Shown here in pieces: positions 1 to 11,066 of a DNA stretch of 64,000 bases. Each line of letters opens with the position of its first letter. Position 1 is the first letter of the stretch. Origin of the DNA: Ariolimax columbianus (taxonomy: Eukaryota > Mollusca > Gastropoda > Stylommatophora > Arionidae); the NCBI GenBank assembly GCA_036924085.1, contig JAVGWX010000007.1, positions 70,079,360 to 70,143,359 of the forward strand. The letters are read 5' to 3'. Below the pieces are notes generated by a model. The model worked only from the letters and a program-made list of their open reading frames with translations. It was not told the DNA's origin and searched no databases. Position numbers and translations under genes: made by a program.

Positions 1-216
1 CCCCTGGTCGAAAGTTTGTTGAACTACCTCCAGTAACACATAGTCAAAGAATGTCATTTTTGACAGTATGTTGACTTTCTGAATAAAAGAAAGTAAATGT
101 ATTTCACTAGTTAGTGGTTTAAAATAGTTACACAATATTTGCTAGGTTTTTGAAATGCTGCAGTACATTTAACAGTCACATATTTGTTGTTGGTTACTTT
201 ATAATTATTGAGAATG

Positions 217-231
217 TCACTAGACACGACT
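217..231 (+). repeat. Inverted-repeat arm A (partner at 1140-1154)
   Basis: TCACTAGACACGACT is the reverse complement of the 1140-1154 segment at 13 of 15 positions. The arm recurs in every unit. It may be one terminal repeat of an old DNA transposon or the arm of a long RNA hairpin. No transposase remnant lies nearby. Confidence 0.4.
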
Positions 232-539
232 TGTGCCAAATTGTCTGGAAAACCAGTGTAATGTAGAATTAAATGTTATAAACTGCTTCTGTTTGATATA
301 ATGATGTTATAATATAGAAACCATGAAGAGAACTGGTTCAATTCGTAACACGCTGTGATGAAAACTTGGGCTAGAGTCTCTGATTTACTGATGCATAAGT
401 TTATTATTCTCTGAGTGTGCCACCAGAAAGTTCTCTTGTGTGTTTTCAATGAATTGAACTGAACATTAATGCTAATTTGTTTGTTCAAACTGTAGGATGA
501 CAATAGCAAAAGATTAATCTAACACAACTTATAATTTGA

Positions 540-549
540 TATCATGATA
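540..549. repeat. 10-bp palindrome that is the 3-bp deletion hotspot
   Basis: TATCATGATA is self-complementary. In units 5 and 8 three bases of it are missing, giving the 2,211-bp unit length. Deletion inside a palindrome fits replication slippage, but the two cases are probably one event copied by the three-unit duplication. Confidence 0.5.
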
Positions 550-1096
550 CCCCGTGTAATGTGATTTTGAAAGTGGAAAGTGTAACACGGTTTCAATATG
601 TGTGTAGAAATATATTTACGGCAAAGGTGCAATTATTAAGTACACCATTTGAGAACTAGATATGTGTAAGTAAATATCAGTTATTGCTGGCTTAAGCTCT
701 TTTACGTATTTGTGAATTATTGCAAAGAAAGGTCAGTGCTGAATCGCTAATTCAGTTTGAAATATCTATGGTACAGCTCAAAAAATGATTCCTCGTGTAG
801 AGAACCAGACAGACAACATGAACCGAAATACGTTGTATGTTTTTGGACAATAAAGAAAAGAATAATTGTGTAATATTGGAGAGTAGGCAGAAAAAATGTT
901 TTTAGAAAGCTGTTCATAATGAAAATGAATGTTACTGGAACTTTTCATGGAAGAAGATTATACCAGACACATGTTTGAAGTACGTTAATCCTATTTGTAG
1001 CTGACCATGTTGTGTAAATTCTATGGTCAGATATTGATCATCCACTGCGATATGTCGAGTAAAATTTTAGACTAGCAACATCATGATAATAAACAG

Positions 1097-1110
1097 ATTA
1101 CTGCAGTAAT
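1097..1110. repeat. Perfect 14-bp palindrome
   Basis: ATTACTGCAGTAAT is its own reverse complement and includes a PstI-type CTGCAG core. It is unchanged in every unit examined, so it recurs about every 2.2 kb. No binding protein can be named. Confidence 0.6.
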
Positions 1111-1127
1111 TAAGCATTATGGCAAAA

Positions 1128-1139
1128 GTATTTAAATAC
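1128..1139. repeat. Perfect 12-bp AT-rich palindrome
   Basis: GTATTTAAATAC is self-complementary. It lies 17 bases after the 14-bp palindrome and directly before inverted-repeat arm B, so three symmetrical elements cluster within about 60 bp. It could be a cruciform-prone site or a protein site; function is unknown. Confidence 0.55.
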
Positions 1140-1154
1140 AGTCACGTCTAGTGA
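1140..1154 (+). repeat. Inverted-repeat arm B (partner at 217-231)
   Basis: AGTCACGTCTAGTGA follows a TA dinucleotide and a C, and leads into a T-run. This looks like the outer end of a Tc1/mariner-type element, whose insertions are flanked by TA. The orientation fits an element running rightward across the unit boundary to arm A of the next unit, about 1.3 kb away. That family assignment is inference only. Confidence 0.35.
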
Positions 1155-1430
1155 TTTTTTGTTGTTGTTTTGCACATAAGTTTCGGCAGCCCTGCCTCAT
1201 AATATTGGATAATTGAAATCTTGATCTAAGTACACTAAATAGTTTTTCCTGTCATGTCTTTATTTGTAAATGAAACGCATGACATCTTGTGTTGATTGGG
1301 TTAAAACCTGTAATTTATTTATTTCTGACTGACAGACTTTCCGCCATCTTGTTGAAGATTATCATGTATGGCTTTTAGACTGTCAGACATAAAACTCCAT
1401 GGCATTGCTTCACCCACTCTATTTAGTTCT

Positions 1431-1443
1431 TGCCACAGTGGCA
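1431..1443. repeat. 13-bp palindrome with one central base
   Basis: TGCCAC-A-GTGGCA has perfect six-base arms around a single A. It is in the most GC-rich part of the unit and resembles a dimeric transcription-factor half-site pair, but I cannot assign it to a factor. Confidence 0.45.
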
Positions 1444-1509
1444 GGAGGTAGCAGTTTGGGATTTGCGGATGCCAACATCATTCTTCTATAGGGAGAGAGA
1501 ATGAAAAAA

Positions 1510-1519
1510 CACACGTGTG
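1510..1519. promoter_or_regulatory. E-box-containing palindrome CACACGTGTG
   Basis: The ten bases are self-complementary and contain CACGTG, the canonical E-box bound by bHLH factors of the MYC/MAX, USF and CLOCK type. The site is present in all units seen. The only nearby variant is 1504G in units 5 and 8, which leaves the site intact. Such a motif occurs by chance in any few kilobases, so regulatory use is speculative. Confidence 0.3.
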
Positions 1520-1537
1520 CTTCTAATTTAGAATATA

Positions 1538-1553
1538 TCCAAATGTTTTTGGA
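1538..1553. repeat. Small inverted repeat (6-bp arms, 4-base loop)
   Basis: TCCAAA-TGTT-TTTGGA could fold into a short hairpin on either strand. It is conserved in all copies because the copies are nearly identical, so conservation is not evidence of function. Confidence 0.4.
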
Positions 1554-1780
1554 CACCCGTGGTCTTGGCAAATGGCTGCTGTTGGTCTGTTCAGCTACAG
1601 ATTGTTTCTTTGGTGTGTGATTTAAAAAGAATATCACCATAATTTGGGATAGTATTTCACAGAATATTTTGCCTTTGTACAATTTTGTAGCATTGTTTGA
1701 CGTATCCGTGTTAATACTTGAGATTATTTTCCACTCTTTTACTTCTCCAGTGTGCTCTACAGATACTGTGGTAAAAAGGT

Positions 1781-1812
1781 AGATGGATCAATGCTCAAGT
1801 GCACTTCCATCT
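1781..1812. repeat. Nested hairpin: AGATGG/CCATCT arms around AAGTGCACTT
   Basis: Six-base arms at 1781-1786 and 1807-1812 enclose a 20-base loop whose last ten bases (1797-1806) are a perfect palindrome. It is present once per unit. The stem is too weak and the following sequence not T-rich enough to call a terminator. Confidence 0.35.
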
Positions 1813-2205
1813 GAACGTCTGGAAGACTGCAGTAAATAGAGTACATAGCCAGGTTTGTTCTGCTTTTTTGTTGGTTAGAATTGCAAGAATGCTCTCCTTA
1901 TGAACTTTCTCAACTGTATGTGTTATGTAGGACTACAGAATATTTGCTTTGGAGCAAAATATGGCATTCAGTAGGCTGGCTATTGATATTTGGTCACATT
2001 GCAATCATACATGAATAGTCAAAATCAGTTTTTATTTTTGTGCTCCATTCCACCCTTTCACTTCTATTCAGAATATCATTTCCTCCCTCCCCAAGATAGT
2101 TAAGCTCAGAAGGTCATCACACTTGACTGAATAGTGGTCCAAAGTCTCAAGTTCTCTCTTTCCTGCCACTCTCTACCTGAAACCCCCAAAGTTTTCCCTT
2201 GTTGA

Positions 2206-2220
2206 GGTTGAGAACCCCTG
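2206..2220 (-). mobile_element. hAT/Charlie-like terminal sequence, once per unit
   Basis: Read on the minus strand, these 15 bases are CAGGGGTTCTCAACC. They differ at one position from the CAGTGGTTCTCAACC start known for many animal hAT elements of the Charlie group. If the match is real, the element body runs leftward into the 3' part of the unit, from about 2205 downward. I find no opposite terminal repeat and no recognisable 8-bp target duplication, so at most one transposon end was captured when the unit formed. The motif recurs at each unit junction; copies at the 3/4 and 6/7 junctions carry one substitution inside it (6637, 13275). A 15-bp match could be chance, and no transposase homology is visible. 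Confidence 0.4.
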
Positions 2221-4428
2221 GTCGAAAGTTTGTTGAACTACCTCCAGTAACACATAGTCAAAGAATGTCATTTTTGACAGTATGTTGACTTTCTGAATAA
2301 AAGAAAGTAAATGTATTTCACTAGTTAGTGGTTTTAAATAGTTACACAATATTTGCTAGGTTTTTGAAATGCTGCAGTACATTTAACAGTCACATATTTG
2401 TTGTTGGTTACTTTATAATTATTGAGAATGTCACTAGACACGACTTGTGCCAAATTGTCTGGAAAACCAGTGTAATGTAGAATTAAATGTTATAAACTGC
2501 TTCTGTTTGATATAATGATGTTATAATATAGAAACCATGAAGAGAACTGGTTCAATTCGTAACACGCTGTGATGAAAACTTGGGCTAGAGTCTCTGATTT
2601 ACTGATGCATAAGTTTATTATTCTCTGAGTGTGCCACCAGAAAGTTCTCTTGTGTGTTTTCAATGAATTGAACTGAACATTAATGCTAATTTGTTTGTTC
2701 AAACTGTAGGATGACAATAGCAAAAGATTAATCTAACACAACTTATAATTTGATATCATGATACCCCGTGTAATGTGATTTTGAAAGTGGAAAGTGTAAC
2801 ACGGTTTCAATATGTGTGTAGAAATATATTTACGGCAAAGGTGCAATTATTAAGTACACCATTTGAGAACTAGATATGTGTAAGTAAATATCAGTTATTG
2901 CTGGCTTAAGCTCTTTTACGTATTTGTGAATTATTGCAAAGAAAGGTCAGTGCTGAATCGCTAATTCAGTTTGAAATATCTATGGTACAGCTCAAAAAAT
3001 GATTCCTCGTGTAGAGAACCAGACAGACAACATGAACCGAAATACGTTGTATGTTTTTGGACAATAAAGAAAAGAATAATTGTGTAATATTGGAGAGTAG
3101 GCAGAAAAAATGTTTTTAGAAAGCTGTTCATAATGAAAATGAATGTTACTGGAACTTTTCATGGAAGAAGATTATACCAGACACATGTTTGAAGTACGTT
3201 AATCCTATTTGTAGCTGACCATGTTGTGTAAATTCTATGGTCAGATATTGATCATCCACTGCGATATGTCGAGTAAAATTTTAGACTAGCAACATCATGA
3301 TAATAAACAGATTACTGCAGTAATTAAGCATTATGGCAAAAGTATTTAAATACAGTCACGTCTAGTGATTTTTTGTTGTTGTTTTGCACATAAGTTTCGG
3401 CAGCCCTGCCTCATAATATTGGATAATTGAAATCTTGATCTAAGTACACTAAATAGTTTTTCCTGTCATGTCTTTATTTGTAAATGAAACGCATGACATC
3501 TTGTGTTGATTGGGTTAAAACCTGTAATTTATTTATTTCTGACTGACAGACTTTCCCCCATCTTGTTGAAGATTATCATGTATGGCTTTTAGACTGTCAG
3601 ACATAAAACTCCATGGCATTGCTTCACCCACTCTATTTAGTTCTTGCCACAGTGGCAGGAGGTAGCAGTTTGGGATTTGCGGATGCCAACATCATTCTTC
3701 TATAGGGAGAGAGAATGAAAAAACACACGTGTGCTTCTAATTTAGAATATATCCAAATGTTTTTGGACACCCGTGGTCTTGGCAAATGGCTGCTGTTGGT
3801 CTGTTCAGCTACAGATTGTTTCTTTGGTGTGTGATTTAAAAAGAATATCACCATAATTTGGGATAGTATTTCACAGAATATTTTGCCTTTGTACAATTTT
3901 GTAGCATTGTTTGACGTATCCGTGTTAATACTTGAGATTATTTTCCACTCTTTTACTTCTCCAGTGTGCTCTACAGATACTGTGGTAAAAAGGTAGATGG
4001 ATCAATGCTCAAGTGCACTTCCATCTGAACGTCTGGAAGACTGCAGTAAATAGAGTACATAGCCAGGTTTGTTCTGCTTTTTTGTTGGTTAGAATTGCAA
4101 GAATGCTCTCCTTATGAACTTTCTCAACTGTATGTGTTATGTAGGACTACAGAATATTTGCTTTGGAGCAAAATATGGCATTCAATAGGCTGGCTATTGA
4201 TATTTGGTCACATTGCAATCATACATGAATAGTCAAAATCAGTTTTTATTTTTGTGCTCCATTCCACCCTTTCACTTCTATTCAGAATATCATTTCCTCC
4301 CTCCCCAAGATAGTTAAGCTCAGAAGGTCATCACACTTGACTGAATAGTGGTCCAAAGTCTCAAGTTCTCTCTTTCCTGCCACTCTCTACCTGAAACCCC
4401 CAAAGTTTTCCCTTGTTGAGGTTGAGAA
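2215..4428 (+). repeat. Satellite unit 2 (2,214 bp)
   Basis: Code: 21G 47A 70G 121T 405T, long 540 form, 1118T, no 1257 deletion, 1971A. It has a private G-to-C change at unit position 1343, which removes a CpG. The 1971A state is shared only with unit 5 and marks the left part of the three-unit duplication. Apart from 1343 and 1971 it matches unit 22. Confidence 0.97.
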
Positions 4429-6641
4429 CCCCTGGTCGAAAGTTTGTTGAACTACCTCCAGTAACACATAGTCAGAGAATGTCATTTTTGACAGTATGTT
4501 GACTTTCTGAATAAAAGAAAGTAAATGTATTTCACTAGTTAGTGGTTTAAAATAGTTACACAATATTTGCTAGGTTTTTGAAATGCTGCAGTACATTTAA
4601 CAGTCACATATTTGTTGTTGGTTACTTTATAATTATTGAGAATGTCACTAGACACGACTTGTGCCAAATTGTCTGGAAAACCAGTGTAATGTAGAATTAA
4701 ATGTTATAAACTGCTTCTGTTTGATATAATGATGTTATAATATAGAAACCATGAAGAGAACTGGTTCAATTCGTAACACGCTGTGATGAAAACTTGGGCT
4801 AGAGTCTCTGATTTACTGATGCATAAGTTTATTATTCTCTGAGTGTGCCACCAGAAAGTTCTCTTGTGTGTTTTCAATGAATTGAACTGAACATTAATGC
4901 TAATTTGTTTGTTCAAACTGTAGGATGACAATAGCAAAAGATTAATCTAACACAACTTATAATTTGATATCATGATACCCCGTGTAATGTGATTTTGAAA
5001 GTGGAAAGTGTAACACGGTTTCAATATGTGTGTAGAAATATATTTACGGCAAAGGTGCAATTATTAAGTACACCATTTGAGAACTAGATATGTGTAAGTA
5101 AATATCAGTTATTGCTGGCTTAAGCTCTTTTACGTATTTGTGAATTATTGCAAAGAAAGGTCAGTGCTGAATCGCTAATTCAGTTTGAAATATCTATGGT
5201 ACAGCTCAAAAAATGATTCCTCGTGTAGAGAACCAGACAGACAACATGAACCGAAATACGTTGTATGTTTTTGGACAATAAAGAAAAGAATAATTGTGTA
5301 ATATTGGAGAGTAGGCAGAAAAAATGTTTTTAGAAAGCTGTTCATAATGAAAATGAATGTTACTGGAACTTTTCATGGAAGAAGATTATACCAGACACAT
5401 GTTTGAAGTACGTTAATCCTATTTGTAGCTGACCATGTTGTGTAAATTCTATGGTCAGATATTGATCATCCACTGCGATATGTCGAGTAAAATTTTAGAC
5501 TAGCAACATCATGATAATAAACAGATTACTGCAGTAATTAAGCATCATGGCAAAAGTATTTAAATACAGTCACGTCTAGTGATTTTTTGTTGTTGTTTTG
5601 CACATAAGTTTCGGCAGCCCTGCCTCATAATATTGGATAATTGAAATCTTGATCTAAGTACACTAAATAGTTTTTCCTGTCATGCCTTATTTGTAAATGA
5701 AACGCATGACATCTTGTGTTGATTGGGTTAAAACCTGTAATTTATTTATTTCTGACTGACAGACTTTCCGCCATCTTGTTGAAGATTATCATGTATGGCT
5801 TTTAGACTGTCAGACATAAAACTCCATGGCATTGCTTCACCCACTCTATTTAGTTCTTGCCACAGTGGCAGGAGGTAGCAGTTTGGGATTTGCGGATGCC
5901 AACATCATTCTTCTATAGGGAGAGAGAATGAAAAAACACACGTGTGCTTCTAATTTAGAATATATCCAAATGTTTTTGGACACCCGTGGTCTTGGCAAAT
6001 GGCTGCTGTTGGTCTGTTCAGCTACAGATTGTTTCTTTGGTGTGTGATTTAAAAAGAATATCACCATAATTTGGGATAGTATTTCACAGAATATTTTGCC
6101 TTTGTACAATTTTGTAGCATTGTTTGACGTATCCGTGTTAATACTTGAGATTATTTTCCACTCTTTTACTTCTCCAGTGTGCTCTACAGATACTGTGGTA
6201 AAAAGGTAGATGGATCAATGCTCAAGTGCACTTCCATCTGAACGTCTGGAAGACTGCAGTAAATAGAGTACATAGCCAGGTTTGTTCTGCTTTTTTGTTG
6301 GTTAGAATTGCAAGAATGCTCTCCTTATGAACTTTCTCAACTGTATGTGTTATGTAGGACTACAGAATATTTGCTTTGGAGCAAAATATGGCATTCAGTA
6401 GGCTGGCTATTGATATTTGGTCACATTGCAATCATACATGAATAGTCAAAATCAGTTTTTATTTTTGTGCTCCATTCCACCCTTTCACTTCTATTCAGAA
6501 TATCATTTCCTCCCTCCCCAAGATAGTTAAGCTCAGAAGGTCATCACACTTGACTGAATAGTGGTCCAAAGTCTCAAGTTCTCTCTTTCCTGCCACTCTC
6601 TACCTGAAACCCCCAAAGTTTTCCCTTGTTGAGGTTTAGAA
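4429..6641 (+). repeat. Satellite unit 3 (2,213 bp)
   Basis: Code: 21G 47G 70G 121A 405T, long 540 form, 1118C, 1257 deletion. Its end carries the rare T at 2210, paired with T at position 10 of the next unit. Only unit 6 shares that pair. It is the first complete unit of the duplicated trimer. Confidence 0.97.
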
Positions 6642-8855
6642 CCCCTGGTCTAAAGTTTGTTGAACTACCTCCAGTAACACATAGTCAGAGAATGTCATTT
6701 TTGACAGTATGTTGACTTTCTGAATAAAAGAAAGTAAATGTATTTCACTAGTTAGTGGTTTAAAATAGTTACACAATATTTGCTAGGTTTTTGAAATGCT
6801 GCAGTACATTTAACAGTCACATATTTGTTGTTGGTTACTTTATAATTATTGAGAATGTCACTAGACACGACTTGTGCCAAATTGTCTGGAAAATCAGTGT
6901 AATGTAGAATTAAATGTTATAAACTGCTTCTGTTTGATATAATGATGTTATAATATAGAAACCATGAAGAGAACTGGTTCAATTCGTAACACGCTGTGAT
7001 GAAAACTTGGGCTAGAGTCTCTGATTTACTGATGCATAAGTTTATTATTCTCTGAGTGTGCCACCAGAAAGTTCTCTTGTGTGTTTTCAATGAATTGAAC
7101 TGAACATTAATGCTAATTTGTTTGTTCAAACTGTAGGATGACAATAGCAAAAGATTAATCTAACACAACTTATAATTTGATATCATGATACCCCGTGTAA
7201 TGTGATTTTGAAAGTGGAAAGTGTAACACGGTTTCAATATGTGTGTAGAAATATATTTACGGCAAAGGTGCAATTATTAAGTACACCATTTGAGAACTAG
7301 ATATGTGTAAGTAAATATCAGTTATTGCTGGCTTAAGCTCTTTTACGTATTTGTGAATTATTGCAAAGAAAGGTCAGTGCTGAATCGCTAATTCAGTTTG
7401 AAATATCTATGGTACAGCTCAAAAAATGATTCCTCGTGTAGAGAACCAGACAGACAACATGAACCGAAATACGTTGTATGTTTTTGGACAATAAAGAAAA
7501 GAATAATTGTGTAATATTGGAGAGTAGGCAGAAAAAATGTTTTTAGAAAGCTGTTCATAATGAAAATGAATGTTACTGGAACTTTTCATGGAAGAAGATT
7601 ATACCAGACACATGTTTGAAGTACGTTAATCCTATTTGTAGCTGACCATGTTGTGTAAATTCTATGGTCAGATATTGATCATCCACTGCGATATGTCGAG
7701 TAAAATTTTAGACTAGCAACATCATGATAATAAACAGATTACTGCAGTAATTAAGCATCATGGCAAAAGTATTTAAATACAGTCACGTCTAGTGATTTTT
7801 TGTTGTTGTTTTGCACATAAGTTTCGGCAGCCCTGCCTCATAATATTGGATAATTGAAATCTTGATCTAAGTACACTAAATAGTTTTTCCTGTCATGTCT
7901 TTATTTGTAAATGAAACGCATGACATCTTGTGTTGATTGGGTTAAAACCTGTAATTTATTTATTTCTGACTGACAGACTTTCCGCCATCTTGTTGAAGAT
8001 TATCATGTATGGCTTTTAGACTGTCAGACATAAAACTCCATGGCATTGCTTCACCCACTCTATTTAGTTCTTGCCACAGTGGCAGGAGGTAGCAGTTTGG
8101 GATTTGCGGATGCCAACATCATTCTTCTATAGGGAGAGAGAATGAAAAAACACACGTGTGCTTCTAATTTAGAATATATCCAAATGTTTTTGGACACCCG
8201 TGGTCTTGGCAAATGGCTGCTGTTGGTCTGTTCAGCTACAGATTGTTTCTTTGGTGTGTGATTTAAAAAGAATATCACCATAATTTGGGATAGTATTTCA
8301 CAGAATATTTTGCCTTTGTACAATTTTGTAGCATTGTTTGACGTATCCGTGTTAATACTTGAGATTATTTTCCACTCTTTTACTTCTCCAGTGTGCTCTA
8401 CAGATACTGTGGTAAAAAGGTAGATGGATCAATGCTCAAGTGCACTTCCATCTGAACGTCTGGAAGACTGCAGTAAATAGAGTACATAGCCAGGTTTGTT
8501 CTGCTTTTTTGTTGGTTAGAATTGCAAGAATGCTCTCCTTATGAACTTTCTCAACTGTATGTGTTATGTAGGACTACAGAATATTTGCTTTGGAGCAAAA
8601 TATGGCATTCAGTAGGCTGGCTATTGATATTTGGTCACATTGCAATCATACATGAATAGTCAAAATCAGTTTTTATTTTTGTGCTCCATTCCACCCTTTC
8701 ACTTCTATTCAGAATATCATTTCCTCCCTCCCCAAGATAGTTAAGCTCAGAAGGTCATCACACTTGACTGAATAGTGGTCCAAAGTCTCAAGTTCTCTCT
8801 TTCCTGCCACTCTCTACCTGAAACCCCCAAAGTTTTCCCTTGTTGAGGTTGAGAA
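6642..8855 (+). repeat. Satellite unit 4 (2,214 bp)
   Basis: Code: 21G 47G 70G 121A 405T, long 540 form, 1118C, no 1257 deletion, with the rare T at position 10. A private C-to-T change lies at unit position 253 (base 6894). Otherwise it matches unit 7. Confidence 0.97.
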
Positions 8856-11066
8856 CCCCTGGTCGAAAGTTTGTTGAACTACCTCCAGTAACACATAGTC
8901 AGAGAATGTCATTTTTGACAGTATGTTGACTTTCTGAATAAAAGAAAGTAAATGTATTTCACTAGTTAGTGGTTTAAAATAGTTACACAATATTTGCTAG
9001 GTTTTTGAAATGCTGCAGTACATTTAACAGTCACATATTTGTTGTTGGTTACTTTATAATTATTGAGAATGTCACTAGACACGACTTGTGCCAAATTGTC
9101 TGGAAAACCAGTGTAATGTAGAATTAAATGTTATAAACTGCTTCTGTTTGATATAATGATGTTATAATATAGAAACCATGAAGAGAACTGGTTCAATTCG
9201 TAACACGCTGTGATGAAAACTTGGGCTAGAGTCTCTGATTTACTGATGCATAAGTTTATTATTCTCTGAGTGTGCCACCAGAAAGTTCTCTTGTGTGTTT
9301 TCAATGAATTGAACTGAACATTAATGCTAATTTGTTTGTTCAAACTGTAGGATGACAATAGCAAAAGATTAATCTAACACAACTTATAATTTGATATGAT
9401 ACCCCGTGTAATGTGATTTTGAAAGTGGAAAGTGTAACACGGTTTCAATATGTGTGTAGAAATATATTTACGGCAAAGGTGCAATTATTAAGTACACCAT
9501 TTGAGAACTAGATATGTGTAAGTAAATATCAGTTATTGCTGGCTTAAGCTCTTTTACGTATTTGTGAATTATTGCAAAGAAAGGTCAGTGCTGAATCGCT
9601 AATTCAGTTTGAAATATCTATGGTACAGCTCAAAAAATGATTCCTCGTGTAGAGAACCAGACAGACAACATGAACCGAAATACGTTGTATGTTTTTGGAC
9701 AATAAAGAAAAGAATAATTGTGTAATATTGGAGAGTAGGCAGAAAAAATGTTTTTAGAAAGCTGTTCATAATGAAAATGAATGTTACTGGAACTTTTCAT
9801 GGAAGAAGATTATACCAGACACATGTTTGAAGTACGTTAATCCTATTTGTAGCTGACCATGTTGTGTAAATTCTATGGTCAGATATTGATCATCCACTGC
9901 GATATGTCGAGTAAAATTTTAGACTAGCAACATCATGATAATAAACAGATTACTGCAGTAATTAAGCATTATGGCAAAAGTATTTAAATACAGTCACGTC
10001 TAGTGATTTTTTGTTGTTGTTTTGCACATAAGTTTCGGCAGCCCTGCCTCATAATATTGGATAATTGAAATCTTGATCTAAGTACACTAAATAGTTTTTC
10101 CTGTCATGTCTTTATTTGTAAATGAAACGCATGACATCTTGTGTTGATTGGGTTAAAACCTGTAATTTATTTATTTCTGACTGACAGACTTTCCGCCATC
10201 TTGTTGAAGATTATCATGTATGGCTTTTAGACTGTCAGACATAAAACTCCATGGCATTGCTTCACCCACTCTATTTAGTTCTTGCCACAGTGGCAGGAGG
10301 TAGCAGTTTGGGATTTGCGGATGCCAACATCATTCTTCTATAGGGAGAGAGAATGGAAAAACACACGTGTGCTTCTAATTTAGAATATATCCAAATGTTT
10401 TTGGACACCCGTGGTCTTGGCAAATGGCTGCTGTTGGTCTGTTCAGCTACAGATTGTTTCTTTGGTGTGTGATTTAAAAAGAATATCACCATAATTTGGG
10501 ATAGTATTTCACAGAATATTTTGCCTTTGTACAATTTTGTAGCATTGTTTGACGTATCCGTGTTAATACTTGAGATTATTTTCCACTCTTTTACTTCTCC
10601 AGTGTGCTCTACAGATACTGTGGTAAAAAGGTAGATGGATCAATGCTCAAGTGCACTTCCATCTGAACGTCTGGAAGACTGCAGTAAATAGAGTACATAG
10701 CCAGGTTTGTTCTGCTTTTTTGTTGGTTAGAATTGCAAGAATGCTCTCCTTATGAACTTTCTCAACTGTATGTGTTATGTAGGACTACAGAATATTTGCT
10801 TTGGAGCAAAATATGGCATTCAATAGGCTGGCTATTGATATTTGGTCACATTGCAATCATACATGAATAGTCAAAATCAGTTTTTATTTTTGTGCTCCAT
10901 TCCACCCTTTCACTTCTATTCAGAATATCATTTCCTCCCTCCCCAAGATAGTTAAGCTCAGAAGGTCATCACACTTGACTGAATAGTGGTCCAAAGTCTC
11001 AAGTTCTCTCTTTCCTGCCACTCTCTACCTGAAACCCCCAAAGTTTTCCCTTGTTGAGGTTGAGAA
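8856..11066 (+). repeat. Satellite unit 5 (2,211 bp)
   Basis: Code: 21G 47G 70G 121A 405T, short 540 form (3-bp deletion), 1118T, no 1257 deletion, 1504G, 1971A. The short form and 1504G are shared only with unit 8. The 1971A is shared only with unit 2, so the duplication boundary falls between sites 1504 and 1971. Confidence 0.97.

Larger units (their letters stand above)
1..2214 (+). repeat. Satellite unit 1 (2,214 bp)
   Basis: Code: 21G 47A 70G 121A 405T, long 540 form, 1118T, no 1257 deletion. It matches unit 21 at every tracked site. It serves as the reference copy for the sub-features listed below. Confidence 0.97.

Noticed and set aside
341..358. CENP-B box (centromere protein-binding motif)
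   Set aside because: ATTCGTAACACGCTGTGA has the TTCG and the spaced A but lacks the required CGGG, so the core is incomplete.
276..509. Reverse-strand 77-codon open frame recurring in every unit
   Set aside because: It has no recognisable domain and no sign of coding selection. The one variant within it (site 405) happens to be silent, which is too little to infer constraint.
1330..1420. Hairpin between CTGACAG near 1328 and CTGTCAG near 1380
   Set aside because: The arms are only seven bases with a loop of about 45 bases, which is expected by chance in a unit this long.
1433..1450. CTCF site, as found in the X-linked macrosatellite DXZ4
   Set aside because: CCACAGTGGCAG lacks bases of the CTCF core and is better explained as a short palindrome. 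The CCACCAG near 420 is not followed by the GGC-rich half.
1419..1682. Reverse-strand 87-codon open frame recurring in every unit
   Set aside because: Its persistence follows from the near-identity of the copies. The protein has no recognisable domain, signal peptide or family resemblance. The only variants, F60S in units 5 and 8 and S28Y in unit 28, are both replacements. An open frame of this length is unremarkable in 2.2 kb.
1..2214. Identity with the chicken MHM 2.2-kb repeat next to DMRT1
   Set aside because: The unit size fits, but that repeat is described as a BamHI family and I find no GGATCC site in this unit. Length alone is not enough to name it.
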